Origin: Alphaproteobacteria bacterium
GTDB lineage: Bacteria > Pseudomonadota > Alphaproteobacteria > Rhizobiales > Hyphomicrobiaceae
NCBI GenBank assembly: GCA_005888525.1
Contig: VBAB01000059.1
Location: 1-5,646 of the forward strand
Length of the DNA stretch: 5,646 bases
Reading direction: 5' to 3'
Of the stretch, positions 1 through 5,438 are shown in pieces; within the stretch, counting starts at the first letter, position 1, and the number at the start of each line of letters is the position of its first letter. The position numbers and the translations under genes are program-made. The notes beneath the pieces were generated by a model, which ran no database searches, had not been told where the DNA came from, and saw only the letters and a list, made by a program, of their open reading frames with translations.

Positions 1-1049
1 GGCGGCAACAGCTTGACGATGCCTTGCGCTGCAGCGCCGGCTGCCTGCTCGGCGGTCTTCTCCCATGGGCCGTCGAGCGAGCCCTCCGGGATCTCGTTCT
101 TCTGGGACACCGTGCCGAGCTTCTTGCCCTGCGGATCCCTGACGAGCCATTCGATGTTGATCGGCTGCTTGCCGTCCTTCGCCTTGCCGACCGTGACCGT
201 GCCTTCGACCCGATAGGCGACGGTCGTCGGCTTGTCCGTGACCGACACGCCCTTGCCCGTCAGCTCGCGCTGAATGGCGGCGGTGAGCGACGTGCTGCCA
301 TCGCCGGGCGCGCCGACGACGGCCGGCACGAGGGCCTGCACCGGTCCATCGCGGGCAATGCTGCCCGTGGTCGTGCCCGACTGGGCGGACGCGGGCTGCT
401 TGGCGGCGGCCGTGCGTTTGGGCTCAGCGGCTGGATGCGCGCTGACGCTCGCTGGCTGCGCGGCGAGGCTGGAGGCCAATGGCCCCTGACCGCTATGGGT
501 CGGCAGCCAGGCTACGAAGGAGCTGGCAGCCTTGCTGGCAATCGATTGCGCGACCTGGGGCGTCAAGGCCGCCCACGGGTCCTTGGCGGCACCGCCCGAC
601 GCGACCTCCTCGCCGGTGATGCGGTTCACCCGCTTGCCCGTCGGATCGGTGACGTCCCAGATATAGGACACCTTGGTGGCCGACTTGTCCTTGGCCGCGA
701 CGATGTAGCCGCGCAGCGTGTAGTCGGCCCGCTCGTCCTTGCCCGTAGTGACGGACACGCGCTGCTTCTCGACCGCGCTCGTGAATTCCTGCTGGATCTG
801 CTTGGCGATCGCATCCGGCGCACCGATGATGGGCGCGATCGTGATTCTGGCGAGCGGCGGCTGCGGTGCAGGTTGGCTCTGCGCAGCAATCTCCGGCGCG
901 GGAGTGTTGCTGGAGCCGAACAAAGATCCACCGAACATCGAACTAGCGGTCTCGCAACCGGCAAGTCCGACGGCCATCATGGCAATGAGGATGACGCGCG
1001 CCATCCTTGGGTTCCAGCGCCGCGCCGCAGCAGCGTCCTTGGTCGTCAC
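1..1049 (-). CDS. Lipoprotein with two tandem copies of one domain (C-terminus cut by window edge)
   Basis: This is an open frame of 349 codons that runs off the left edge without a stop. I chose the GTG at 1049-1047 because GGGGGAG lies 5 nt upstream. The in-frame ATG at 1004 has only AAGG directly against it. The N-terminus has basic residues (R10, R11, R15, R18), a hydrophobic stretch (19-30) and a lipobox L29-A30-G31-C32, so it should be a lipoprotein processed by Lgt and Lsp. C32 is followed by E33, so there is no Asp inner-membrane retention signal. A Pro/Ala/Gln-rich linker (about 48-66) leads to domain 1 (about 69-183). A second low-complexity linker (about 184-240) leads to domain 2 (245-349). 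Both domains contain GAP, VSVT, W.V.DP.GK and PW in the same order and spacing. I do not recognise a named family and its function is unknown. It follows pgeF after 201 bp, so it may have its own promoter. Family members beside pgeF occur in related Rhizobiales (from memory). Confidence 0.85.
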   Translation of the reverse strand, partial: MTTKDAAAARRWNPRMARVILIAMMAVGLAGCETASSMFGGSLFGSSNTPAPEIAAQSQPAPQPPLARITIAPIIGAPDAIAKQIQQEFTSAVEKQRVSVTTGKDERADYTLRGYIVAAKDKSATKVSYIWDVTDPTGKRVNRITGEEVASGGAAKDPWAALTPQVAQSIASKAASSFVAWLPTHSGQGPLASSLAAQPASVSAHPAAEPKRTAAAKQPASAQSGTTTGSIARDGPVQALVPAVVGAPGDGSTSLTAAIQRELTGKGVSVTDKPTTVAYRVEGTVTVGKAKDGKQPINIEWLVRDPQGKKLGTVSQKNEIPEGSLDGPWEKTAEQAAGAAAQGIVKLLP

Positions 1050-1250
1050 AGTGACTCCCCCCTCTGCAAAAGCATCCCACTGACAACCGGCTGCCGACGT
1101 ACAAACCCTGCGGCGGGTGATTCTTCGGCCGGTACCCCAGCGGACTCCCTAATTGCTGACACCCTCGGCGTCCAGTTTCAGACAGGGGAAAACTTTGCGC
1201 ATGCCCGATGCTTGCTGCCTTCGAGCCTCGAAAGTTGTGGAAAACCGACG
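1050..1250 (-). other. Intergenic gap between pgeF and the lipoprotein gene
   Basis: This 201-bp gap holds no credible reading frame. It has a short hairpin 17 nt after the pgeF stop (1218-1234: a 7-bp stem CTTTCGA/TCGAAGG including one G-T pair, 3-nt loop) but no T-tract, so I do not call a terminator. The only promoter-like pair I find is TTGACT at the very end of pgeF with AACTTT 17 nt later, which is weak. The size of the gap, against overlaps or short gaps elsewhere, suggests the lipoprotein gene has a separate start of transcription. Confidence 0.4.
1055..1062 (-). promoter_or_regulatory. Ribosome binding site that sets the GTG start of the lipoprotein gene
   Basis: Read on the minus strand, a run of six G followed by AG (GGGGGGAG) sits 5 nt before the GTG at 1049-1047. 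It is the best Shine-Dalgarno match near this gene and favours GTG over the ATG 15 codons later. The longer start also adds a basic n-region to the signal peptide. Confidence 0.65.
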
Positions 1251-2018
1251 CTAAGTCAAGACGATGGCGGAGATTTGGCGGCCGTAATCGGGCTCTTTTT
1301 GTGCCCTGGAGCGCCGATAACTGAAGAAATCGTCGGCGTTCGCATAAGTGCAGGGCGCCAGGCTCGCAATCTCGCCGATGCCGGCCTGCAGCAGGCGGTG
1401 CTCGGCGTAGGCGGCCAAGCTGAAATGTGGCCGTAATTGGGGGGATTGGCGGCTGAAGAAGCGCGCGTTGGCCATGCCCTGCCTCAGGAACTCCTGCTCG
1501 AACTCGGGGCCGACCTCGTAGGCGGCCTGACCGATGCACGGCCCCACGGCGGCGCGTATGCGCCGGCGCCGGGCACCCAGCTTCTCCATGGCCTCGAGCG
1601 CCGATTCGATCACCCCGCTAAGCGCGCCGCGCCAGCCGGCGTGGGCGGCAGCGACGACGCCGGCCTCCGGGTCGGCGAACAGCACCGGCGCGCAATCGGC
1701 CGTCAGCACGCCGACGCCCAGGCCCCGCGTTGCCGTGACGATGGCGTCGGCGCGTGGCCGCTGGTCCTGGCTCCACGCGTGCTCCGCGACGACGGCCGTC
1801 GGGCTGTGCACCTGATGCGCCGTGACGACGTCACGCGCGGTGAGGAAAGCCGCAACGCGCGCGCGGTTCTCGTGCACCGCAACCGGATCGTCCTTGGAGC
1901 CCAAGCCGCAATTGAGGCTGGCATAGTCGCCAAGCGAGACGCCGCCATGACGCGTGAAGAAGCCGTGCGCGACCCCAGGCAGCGCTGCAAGGCAGTCGGC
2001 AGTGAGAGGCTTTGGCAT
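1251..2018 (-). CDS. pgeF: PgeF / YfiH family: laccase-domain purine nucleoside phosphorylase or peptidoglycan editing factor
   Basis: The protein has 255 residues, the usual length for the family. Members are described as multicopper-oxidase-like 'polyphenol oxidases', as cytosolic purine nucleoside phosphorylase/adenosine deaminase enzymes (mammalian FAMIN/LACC1 relatives), and in E. coli as YfiH, which keeps wrong amino acids out of peptidoglycan stem peptides. All family landmarks are present: GFFTRHGGVS (19-28), LN.GL (35-39), HQVHS (68-72), LTADCAPVLF (105-114), AAHAGWRG (124-131) and GPCIG (159-163). H71, C109 and H126 match the zinc/active-site triad known as H71, C107 and H124 in E. 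coli YfiH, so it should be active. The start is the ATG at 2018; the frame stays open further upstream through the tctC 3' end, but without family similarity. The Shine-Dalgarno is weak, and the gene begins 47 bp after tctC ends, so co-transcription or coupling is plausible. Confidence 0.95.
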   Translation of the reverse strand: MPKPLTADCLAALPGVAHGFFTRHGGVSLGDYASLNCGLGSKDDPVAVHENRARVAAFLTARDVVTAHQVHSPTAVVAEHAWSQDQRPRADAIVTATRGLGVGVLTADCAPVLFADPEAGVVAAAHAGWRGALSGVIESALEAMEKLGARRRRIRAAVGPCIGQAAYEVGPEFEQEFLRQGMANARFFSRQSPQLRPHFSLAAYAEHRLLQAGIGEIASLAPCTYANADDFFSYRRSRAQKEPDYGRQISAIVLT

Positions 2019-2065
2019 CGCCGATTTGTAGGCAGGTTTGCGCCGCCGCGCCAGCAGATGGATGG

Positions 2066-3049
2066 CTATTGCGCGCTGATGTTGAACTGCCGGACGATCT
2101 TGCCGTAACGTTCGTAATCGCTGCGCAACAGCGCTGCCAATTCTTCCGGCGTGCCGGCATTCGGAGTCAGGGCGAGATTGAACAAGTGCTGTTTCAGCTC
2201 CGGATCGCGGGCAACCTTGTTCATCTCTTGGCTCATCCTGCCAACGATCGAGGGAGGCGTGCCGGGCGGGGCGAATACTCCAAACCAAACCCGGAAATCG
2301 AGTGCTGGGTAGATTTCCTTCAGAAGCGGAACGTCGGGGTAATCGGGGCGGCGGACACGGTCGAGCACGGCGAGCAGCCTGGCTTTGCCGGCCGCGACGT
2401 GCGGCAGCGTGACGGGATCGGCGTGGATCTGGACGACGCCGGCCAAGAAATCCGTCATGACCTCGCCGGTGGCGCGATACGGCACGTGCAGGATGTCGAC
2501 GCCCGCCTCCGCCTTGAAGGTCTCGCAGATCAAATGACCGTAGGAGCCGACGCCCGGGGTGCCCCAACTGAGCTTGCCGGGGTTGGCCTTCGCGTATGCC
2601 GCCAGCTCTTGCACCGACTTTGCCGGGACGGATGGATGTACGGCGATGAGCAATGTGCCTTCGGCATACTGGGTGACGGGCACGAGGTCCTTGACCGGAT
2701 CGTACGCAACCTTACGCAGATGCGGCAGGATGACGACACTCAGGGATGGTGTGGCGAGAAAGGTGTAGCCGTCGGGCGTCGACTTGATGGCCGCCTCGAT
2801 GCCGATGGCGCCGGAGGCGCCGCCCTTGTTGTCGATGAAGAATTGCTGGCCAACGGTGCGCGACAAGCGGTCTGCGAACGGCCGGGTCGAATTATCCGCA
2901 CCCCCGCCCGGCGCATAGTTGACGATGAGGCGCACGGGCCTGGTCGGCCAATCTGTCGTTCCCTGCGCCTGCGCGCCGACGCTCCCGGCCGCCAGAAGCG
3001 CGGCCGATCCTGATCCGCAAATGAGCTCTCGCCGGGTGATGAATTGCAT
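2066..3049 (-). CDS. TctC/Bug-family periplasmic tripartite tricarboxylate transporter substrate-binding protein, orphan
   Basis: The 327-residue protein has the full length and typical sequence of Bug receptors, the periplasmic extracytoplasmic subunits of TTT transporters for small carboxylates. The N-terminus has a twin arginine in T-R-R-E-L (5-9), a hydrophobic stretch (10-25) and an A26-Q27-A28 cleavage site, so Tat export is possible. The mature part opens with WPTRPVRLIVNYAPGGGAD (34-52), the family's first ligand-binding loop and strand. Other family features are GGASGAIG, YDPVKDLVPVT, SVQELAAYAKANPGKLSWGTPG and HVPYR. The late segment LDFRVWFGVFAPPGTP is also typical. The ligand cannot be told from the sequence. 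No tctA or tctB membrane gene lies in the window, as is common for the many orphan Bug genes of Rhizobiales and Burkholderiales. It sits between the methyltransferase gene and pgeF, which are usually adjacent, suggesting a later insertion. Confidence 0.93.
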   Translation of the reverse strand: MQFITRRELICGSGSAALLAAGSVGAQAQGTTDWPTRPVRLIVNYAPGGGADNSTRPFADRLSRTVGQQFFIDNKGGASGAIGIEAAIKSTPDGYTFLATPSLSVVILPHLRKVAYDPVKDLVPVTQYAEGTLLIAVHPSVPAKSVQELAAYAKANPGKLSWGTPGVGSYGHLICETFKAEAGVDILHVPYRATGEVMTDFLAGVVQIHADPVTLPHVAAGKARLLAVLDRVRRPDYPDVPLLKEIYPALDFRVWFGVFAPPGTPPSIVGRMSQEMNKVARDPELKQHLFNLALTPNAGTPEELAALLRSDYERYGKIVRQFNISAQ

Positions 3050-3057
3050 CGTCCGTT

Positions 3058-3063
3058 CCTCCC
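3058..3063 (-). promoter_or_regulatory. Strong ribosome binding site of the tctC-like gene
   Basis: GGGAGG on the minus strand lies 8 nt before the ATG at 3049-3047. It is stronger than the sites I can see for lgt, the methyltransferase and pgeF. Just upstream is a small hairpin AACGC-GCAT-GCGTT (3066-3079). Confidence 0.7.
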
Positions 3064-3090
3064 TGAACGCATGCGCGTTTCAATGGAGCA

Positions 3091-3119
3091 AGCGTGCCTT
3101 CACACTCTTGGGGCGTCAA
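3091..3119 (-). promoter_or_regulatory. Weak candidate promoter upstream of the tctC-like gene
   Basis: In the 101-bp gap between the methyltransferase stop and the tctC start, the minus strand has TTGACG (3119-3114), a near-consensus -35 box. The hexamer 17 nt further on, CACGCT, fits a -10 box poorly (2 of 6). It is offered only as a place to look for an own promoter of this inserted gene. Confidence 0.2.
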
Positions 3120-3150
3120 CGCTCTTGCCGATCGAAGCCGGCAGACAGGA

Positions 3151-4464
3151 CTATGCGAAGGGAATGGCTGGCAGAAGGCTCTGCGAGCGCACCGCCATCA
3201 CCTTGAAAAGCTCGCCCATGCCCGTGGGAGAGATCAGGCGCTGGACGCCCGCCTCGATCTCGCCGGCCTGCTTGGGATTGGCTGCCATCAGGCGTGCGGC
3301 GCGTTCGGCAACGCCCAGGCGGCCGAGGAACTGCGCCTGGGTCACGGGACCGTCGGCGACGAGACCCGCCGCGCGTGCCTTGCCCGCCAGGCGCGCGAAC
3401 TGTACGTGGGCCGTAAGATCGGTGCGGCCGGGTCGGCTCAGCGGGTCGACCCAGGCATGTCGGCGCACCGCTTGCAGCGTGTCTCCCGTTGCCGGCTGTG
3501 CCGGGCCGTAGTCGATGAAGAGGCCGATGAGCGGCGATCCGCGTCCGGCAAGCTCAGCCAGCAGCTCGTCCTCCCCGGCGCGGAGCTCGACGATGGCGCC
3601 GGGCCGCGGCGATGTTGCGAGCTCTTCGGTTCCGCCCGTTGCTCTTGGTCCGACGGCAAACTGCAGGGCGCCGCTCGCATCGACGTCGACCACGCGCTCA
3701 TGCCAAGCCCCATCGGCGAACACCAGCTGCCGGATCGGGAGCGCATCCAGGAACTCGTTGGCGATGACGATCGCCGGCCCCTCCGGCACCTCGCCGATCG
3801 CCTCGTGCCATTCGATGGGCACACCCCCGCGTACCGCAGCGTCTCCCTCTCCCCTTGGGGAGAGGGTCGGGGTGAGGGGGCCTTCGTTGCCCTCGGTAGC
3901 AAGTCCCCCCTCACCCTGTTCGCCAAACGACTTGCGAGCGGTCTCCTCGCTGCTTGACTCCCGATGGGATTGCGGCGCTCGCAAGTCGTGGCGAACAGCC
4001 CTCTCCCCGGGGGGGAGAGGGGGCGCAGGCCTTGTGCGCCTCGCCATCGGCGTTAGCGTTTTCTCCTGCATCGCGCGCAAAGGCGCGCTGGCCTCGATCA
4101 GGTGCACGGTGGCCGCGGCCAAGAACGGCGGCACCGACCGCGCCGCGCGCAGGGCATCGCGCATCAAGGTGCCGCGGCCCGGCCCGAGCTCGACCAGACG
4201 CATCGGCGCGGGGCTGCCCATGCCCTGCCAGACGACGGCACACCACACTCCGATCAGCTCGCCGAACACCTGGCTGATCTCGGGCGCCGTGATGAAATCC
4301 CCGCCCGTGCCGATGCTCTCCGCGCTGCGCCAGTAGCCGTGCTCGGGATGCGCCAGGCAGATGCGCATATAGGCATCGATCGGCAACGGGCCCTCCCGCT
4401 CGATGCGCGCGCGCAGGATCGCCAGCAGCGGGCTCGCCTCGCGGTTCTCCTCAGCTCTGGACAT
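3151..4464 (-). CDS. MidA/NDUFAF7-family SAM-dependent methyltransferase with a repeat-derived insertion
   Basis: This is a class I SAM-dependent methyltransferase of the MidA/NDUFAF7 family (Methyltransf_28). The mitochondrial member methylates an arginine of complex I subunit NDUFS2 and is needed for complex I assembly, so a respiratory role is likely but inferred. Family motifs in order are PIDAYMRICLAHPEHGYW (28-45), GTGGDFITAPEISQVFGE (52-69), the SAM-binding loop LVELGPGRGTLMRD (90-103), VHLIEASAPLR (120-130), ANEFLDALPIRQ (235-246) and the C-terminal MG.LFKV.A. The protein has 437 residues, about 60 more than the usual length near 370. The excess is residues 148-207, encoded by a palindromic repeat between the strand ending near 125 and the one starting at VPIEWH (215). 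All core motifs lie outside the insert, so the fold should survive. The ATG overlaps the end of lgt by 14 bp, consistent with translational coupling. The Shine-Dalgarno is poor. Confidence 0.93.
   Translation of the reverse strand: MSRAEENREASPLLAILRARIEREGPLPIDAYMRICLAHPEHGYWRSAESIGTGGDFITAPEISQVFGELIGVWCAVVWQGMGSPAPMRLVELGPGRGTLMRDALRAARSVPPFLAAATVHLIEASAPLRAMQEKTLTPMARRTRPAPPLPPGERAVRHDLRAPQSHRESSSEETARKSFGEQGEGGLATEGNEGPLTPTLSPRGEGDAAVRGGVPIEWHEAIGEVPEGPAIVIANEFLDALPIRQLVFADGAWHERVVDVDASGALQFAVGPRATGGTEELATSPRPGAIVELRAGEDELLAELAGRGSPLIGLFIDYGPAQPATGDTLQAVRRHAWVDPLSRPGRTDLTAHVQFARLAGKARAAGLVADGPVTQAQFLGRLGVAERAARLMAANPKQAGEIEAGVQRLISPTGMGELFKVMAVRSQSLLPAIPFA
3845..3866. repeat. Terminal palindrome H1 of the composite repeat
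   Basis: Perfect 10-bp arms (CCCTCTCCCC and GGGGAGAGGG) flank TT. It is followed by TCGGGGTGAGGGGG, which is the usual extension of this dispersed repeat as I remember it. It forms the C-terminal end of the protein insert. Confidence 0.85.
3999..4021. repeat. Terminal palindrome H4 of the composite repeat
   Basis: The same 10-bp arms as H1 surround a GGG spacer. It encodes the P-P-L-P-P-G-E-R start of the insert in the methyltransferase. H1 and H4 together act as matching ends of the 177-bp unit. Confidence 0.85.
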
Positions 4465-5290
4465 CGGCCGGCGCCGAGCTGCGCTTTCCGGCCGCGCGGA
4501 TCGCGAGAAACCCGACCAGAACCATGGGCAGCGAATAGAAGATGCCGGCCGTGAAGGGTCCGACGGTGAGAATGTGGCCCGCGTCCGGCTCGCGGAAGAA
4601 CTCGCAAAACGATCGCGCCAGGCCGTAGCCGACCAAGAATGCGCCGCCGATCACGCCGGGCGTGCGCAACGCCAGCCTGCGATGCGTGAGCCACCACAGC
4701 ACGGCAAACAGCACGAGGCCTTCGGTGAGTGCCTCGTAGAGCTGGCTCGGATGGCGCGGCAGCGGCCCCGCATCCGGGAACACCATGGCCCACGGCACCG
4801 TGCTCGCACGGCCCCAAAGCTCGGCATTGATGAAGTTGGCGAGCCGCCCGAAGAACAGGCCCATGGGGGCGGCCGCGGCCGCAAGGTCCATGACGCTCCA
4901 GGGATCGGCACCGACACGGCGCGCGAACAGAACCACGGCGACGATCGAGGCCAGCAGCGCGCCGTGAAACGACATGCCGCCGTTCCACACCGCCACGATC
5001 TCCAGAGGATGGGTCAGGAAGAATTGCGGCTGGTAGAAAAGCACGTAGCCGAGGCGGCCGCCGAGCAGCACGCCGACCGTCATGAACAGCAGGAGATCGT
5101 CGACCTTCTCCGGCGTGAAGGGGCGCTTCTCGCTCGGCCACAGCCGGCCCTGTTGCAGCAGTGCCTTGACGTAATAGCGTCCGAGCAGCAGGCCCGCCAC
5201 GTAGGCAAGCCCGTACCACTTGACCGCCAGCGGCCCGATCCGCAAGGCCACGGGATCGATCGCCGGGTAGGGGATTGCCAGGAAGCCCAT
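4451..5290 (-). CDS. lgt: Prolipoprotein diacylglyceryl transferase Lgt
   Basis: Lgt moves a diacylglyceryl group from phosphatidylglycerol to the lipobox cysteine of prolipoproteins, the first step of lipoprotein maturation, in the inner membrane. The protein has 279 residues, normal for the family, and several hydrophobic segments (about 21-45, 66-86, 109-124, 136-154, 190-200, 211-228 and near the C-terminus). The start matches the family (FLAIPYPAIDPVA..IGPLAVKWYGLAY). Y26, the WNGGMSFHG segment with H109, the signature GRLANFINAELWGR (148-161) with R149, N152, N155 and E157, HPSQLYEA (180-187) and GYGLARSFCEFFREPD (220-235) are all present, so catalysis should be intact. It is the first gene of the leftward group, diverges from the UbiK-like gene, and its TGA lies inside the methyltransferase start region. 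The Shine-Dalgarno is only AGGTG, 9 nt before the ATG. Confidence 0.97.
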   Translation of the reverse strand: MGFLAIPYPAIDPVALRIGPLAVKWYGLAYVAGLLLGRYYVKALLQQGRLWPSEKRPFTPEKVDDLLLFMTVGVLLGGRLGYVLFYQPQFFLTHPLEIVAVWNGGMSFHGALLASIVAVVLFARRVGADPWSVMDLAAAAAPMGLFFGRLANFINAELWGRASTVPWAMVFPDAGPLPRHPSQLYEALTEGLVLFAVLWWLTHRRLALRTPGVIGGAFLVGYGLARSFCEFFREPDAGHILTVGPFTAGIFYSLPMVLVGFLAIRAAGKRSSAPADVQS

Positions 5291-5299
5291 GGGCCGGCA

Positions 5300-5327
5300 C
5301 CTATCGGCAGCGGCAGCGCCCTGTCAA
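5300..5327 (-). promoter_or_regulatory. Candidate promoter for lgt and the leftward gene group
   Basis: On the minus strand a perfect TTGACA (5327-5322) is followed after 16 nt by GATAGG (5305-5300), a 3-of-6 match to a -10 box. Transcription would then begin only a few nt before the lgt ATG (5290), giving a nearly leaderless message. The possible AGGTG ribosome binding site overlaps the proposed -10, so both cannot serve the same transcript. The spacing and the weak -10 keep confidence low. Confidence 0.35.
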
Positions 5328-5355
5328 GGATGGCACGGCCCCGGGATCGGGACTG

Positions 5356-5370
5356 CCGGCTTGAAGCCGG
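5356..5370. promoter_or_regulatory. Palindrome CCGGCTTgAAGCCGG in the divergent intergenic region
   Basis: This is a perfect inverted repeat with 7-bp arms and a single central base. It lies between the divergent lgt and UbiK-like genes and overlaps a possible -35 box of the latter. It could be an operator or simply a small stable hairpin. No regulator can be named. Confidence 0.35.
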
Positions 5371-5389
5371 TGGCGCTCGCACCCATAGT
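5361..5389 (+). promoter_or_regulatory. Candidate promoter for the UbiK-like gene
   Basis: TTGAAG (5361-5366) and CATAGT (5384-5389) are each 4-of-6 matches to the -35 and -10 consensus with a 17-nt spacer. A start near 5396 would give a leader of about 40 nt containing the hairpin at 5398-5417. The fit is moderate and unproven. Confidence 0.3.
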
Positions 5390-5397
5390 AGGCGTCG

Positions 5398-5417
5398 GGC
5401 AGGCGAACGCGCCTGCC
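5398..5417. repeat. Hairpin in the likely leader of the UbiK-like gene
   Basis: An 8-bp perfect stem (GGCAGGCG and CGCCTGCC) with an AACG loop ends 21 nt before the ATG at 5439. There is no T-tract, so it is not a typical terminator in either direction. It may affect translation or message stability of the UbiK-like gene. Confidence 0.4.
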
Positions 5418-5438
5418 GGATCAACCAGGCGCGCCTCC

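Larger units (their letters stand above)
3845..4021. repeat. Composite palindromic repeat element inside the methyltransferase gene (four tandem hairpins)
   Basis: Four inverted repeats lie end to end. H1 (3845-3866) is CCCTCTCCCC, TT, and its perfect complement. H2 has 11-bp perfect arms at 3870-3880 and 3906-3916. H3 has 25- and 23-nt arms at 3916-3940 and 3976-3998, complementary except for a 2-nt bulge, around a 35-nt loop. H4 (3999-4021) uses the same 10-bp arm as H1 around GGG. The unit therefore begins and ends with the same palindrome, like a MITE or BIME-type repeat. Its 177 bp are 59 codon lengths, and no stop occurs in the methyltransferase frame. H1 read on the minus strand gives PLTPTLSPRGEG, a peptide I know from many spurious or repeat-derived proteobacterial protein segments. 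Exact ends are uncertain: CGCAG occurs at both flanks (3835-3839, 4024-4028) but could be chance. Confidence 0.8.

Noticed and set aside
1218..1234. Hairpin after pgeF as an intrinsic terminator
   Set aside because: The stem is only 7 bp with a G-T pair and no T-tract follows on the minus strand.
24..1436. Long + strand open frame of 470 codons antisense to the lipoprotein gene and the end of pgeF
   Set aside because: Its product is Arg/Gly/Leu-rich without any family pattern, it crosses an intergenic gap and two genes on the other strand, and the opposite strand encodes a convincing lipoprotein and pgeF.
2019..2567. Upstream extension of pgeF as a fusion protein reaching to 2567
   Set aside because: The frame is merely open through the tctC gene. 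Family similarity begins at the Met at 2018, and tctC is real in another frame of the same strand.
3017..3019. Cys11 of the TctC-like protein as a lipoprotein cysteine
   Set aside because: It lies before the hydrophobic stretch instead of after it, and an AQA signal peptidase I site follows.
3094..3957. + strand frame of 287 codons opposite the methyltransferase
   Set aside because: It is a shadow frame that ends inside the palindromic repeat; it has no recognisable domain.
3845..4021. CRISPR array
   Set aside because: The repeats are palindromic halves without regularly spaced direct repeats and unique spacers.
3151..4464. Methyltransferase as a pseudogene because of the repeat insertion
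   Set aside because: The frame is intact from ATG to TAG and every family motif is present outside the insert.
4254..5300. Minus strand frame of 348 codons overlapping lgt in another frame
   Set aside because: It is an Arg-rich shadow of lgt and the methyltransferase 5' end, with no motifs.
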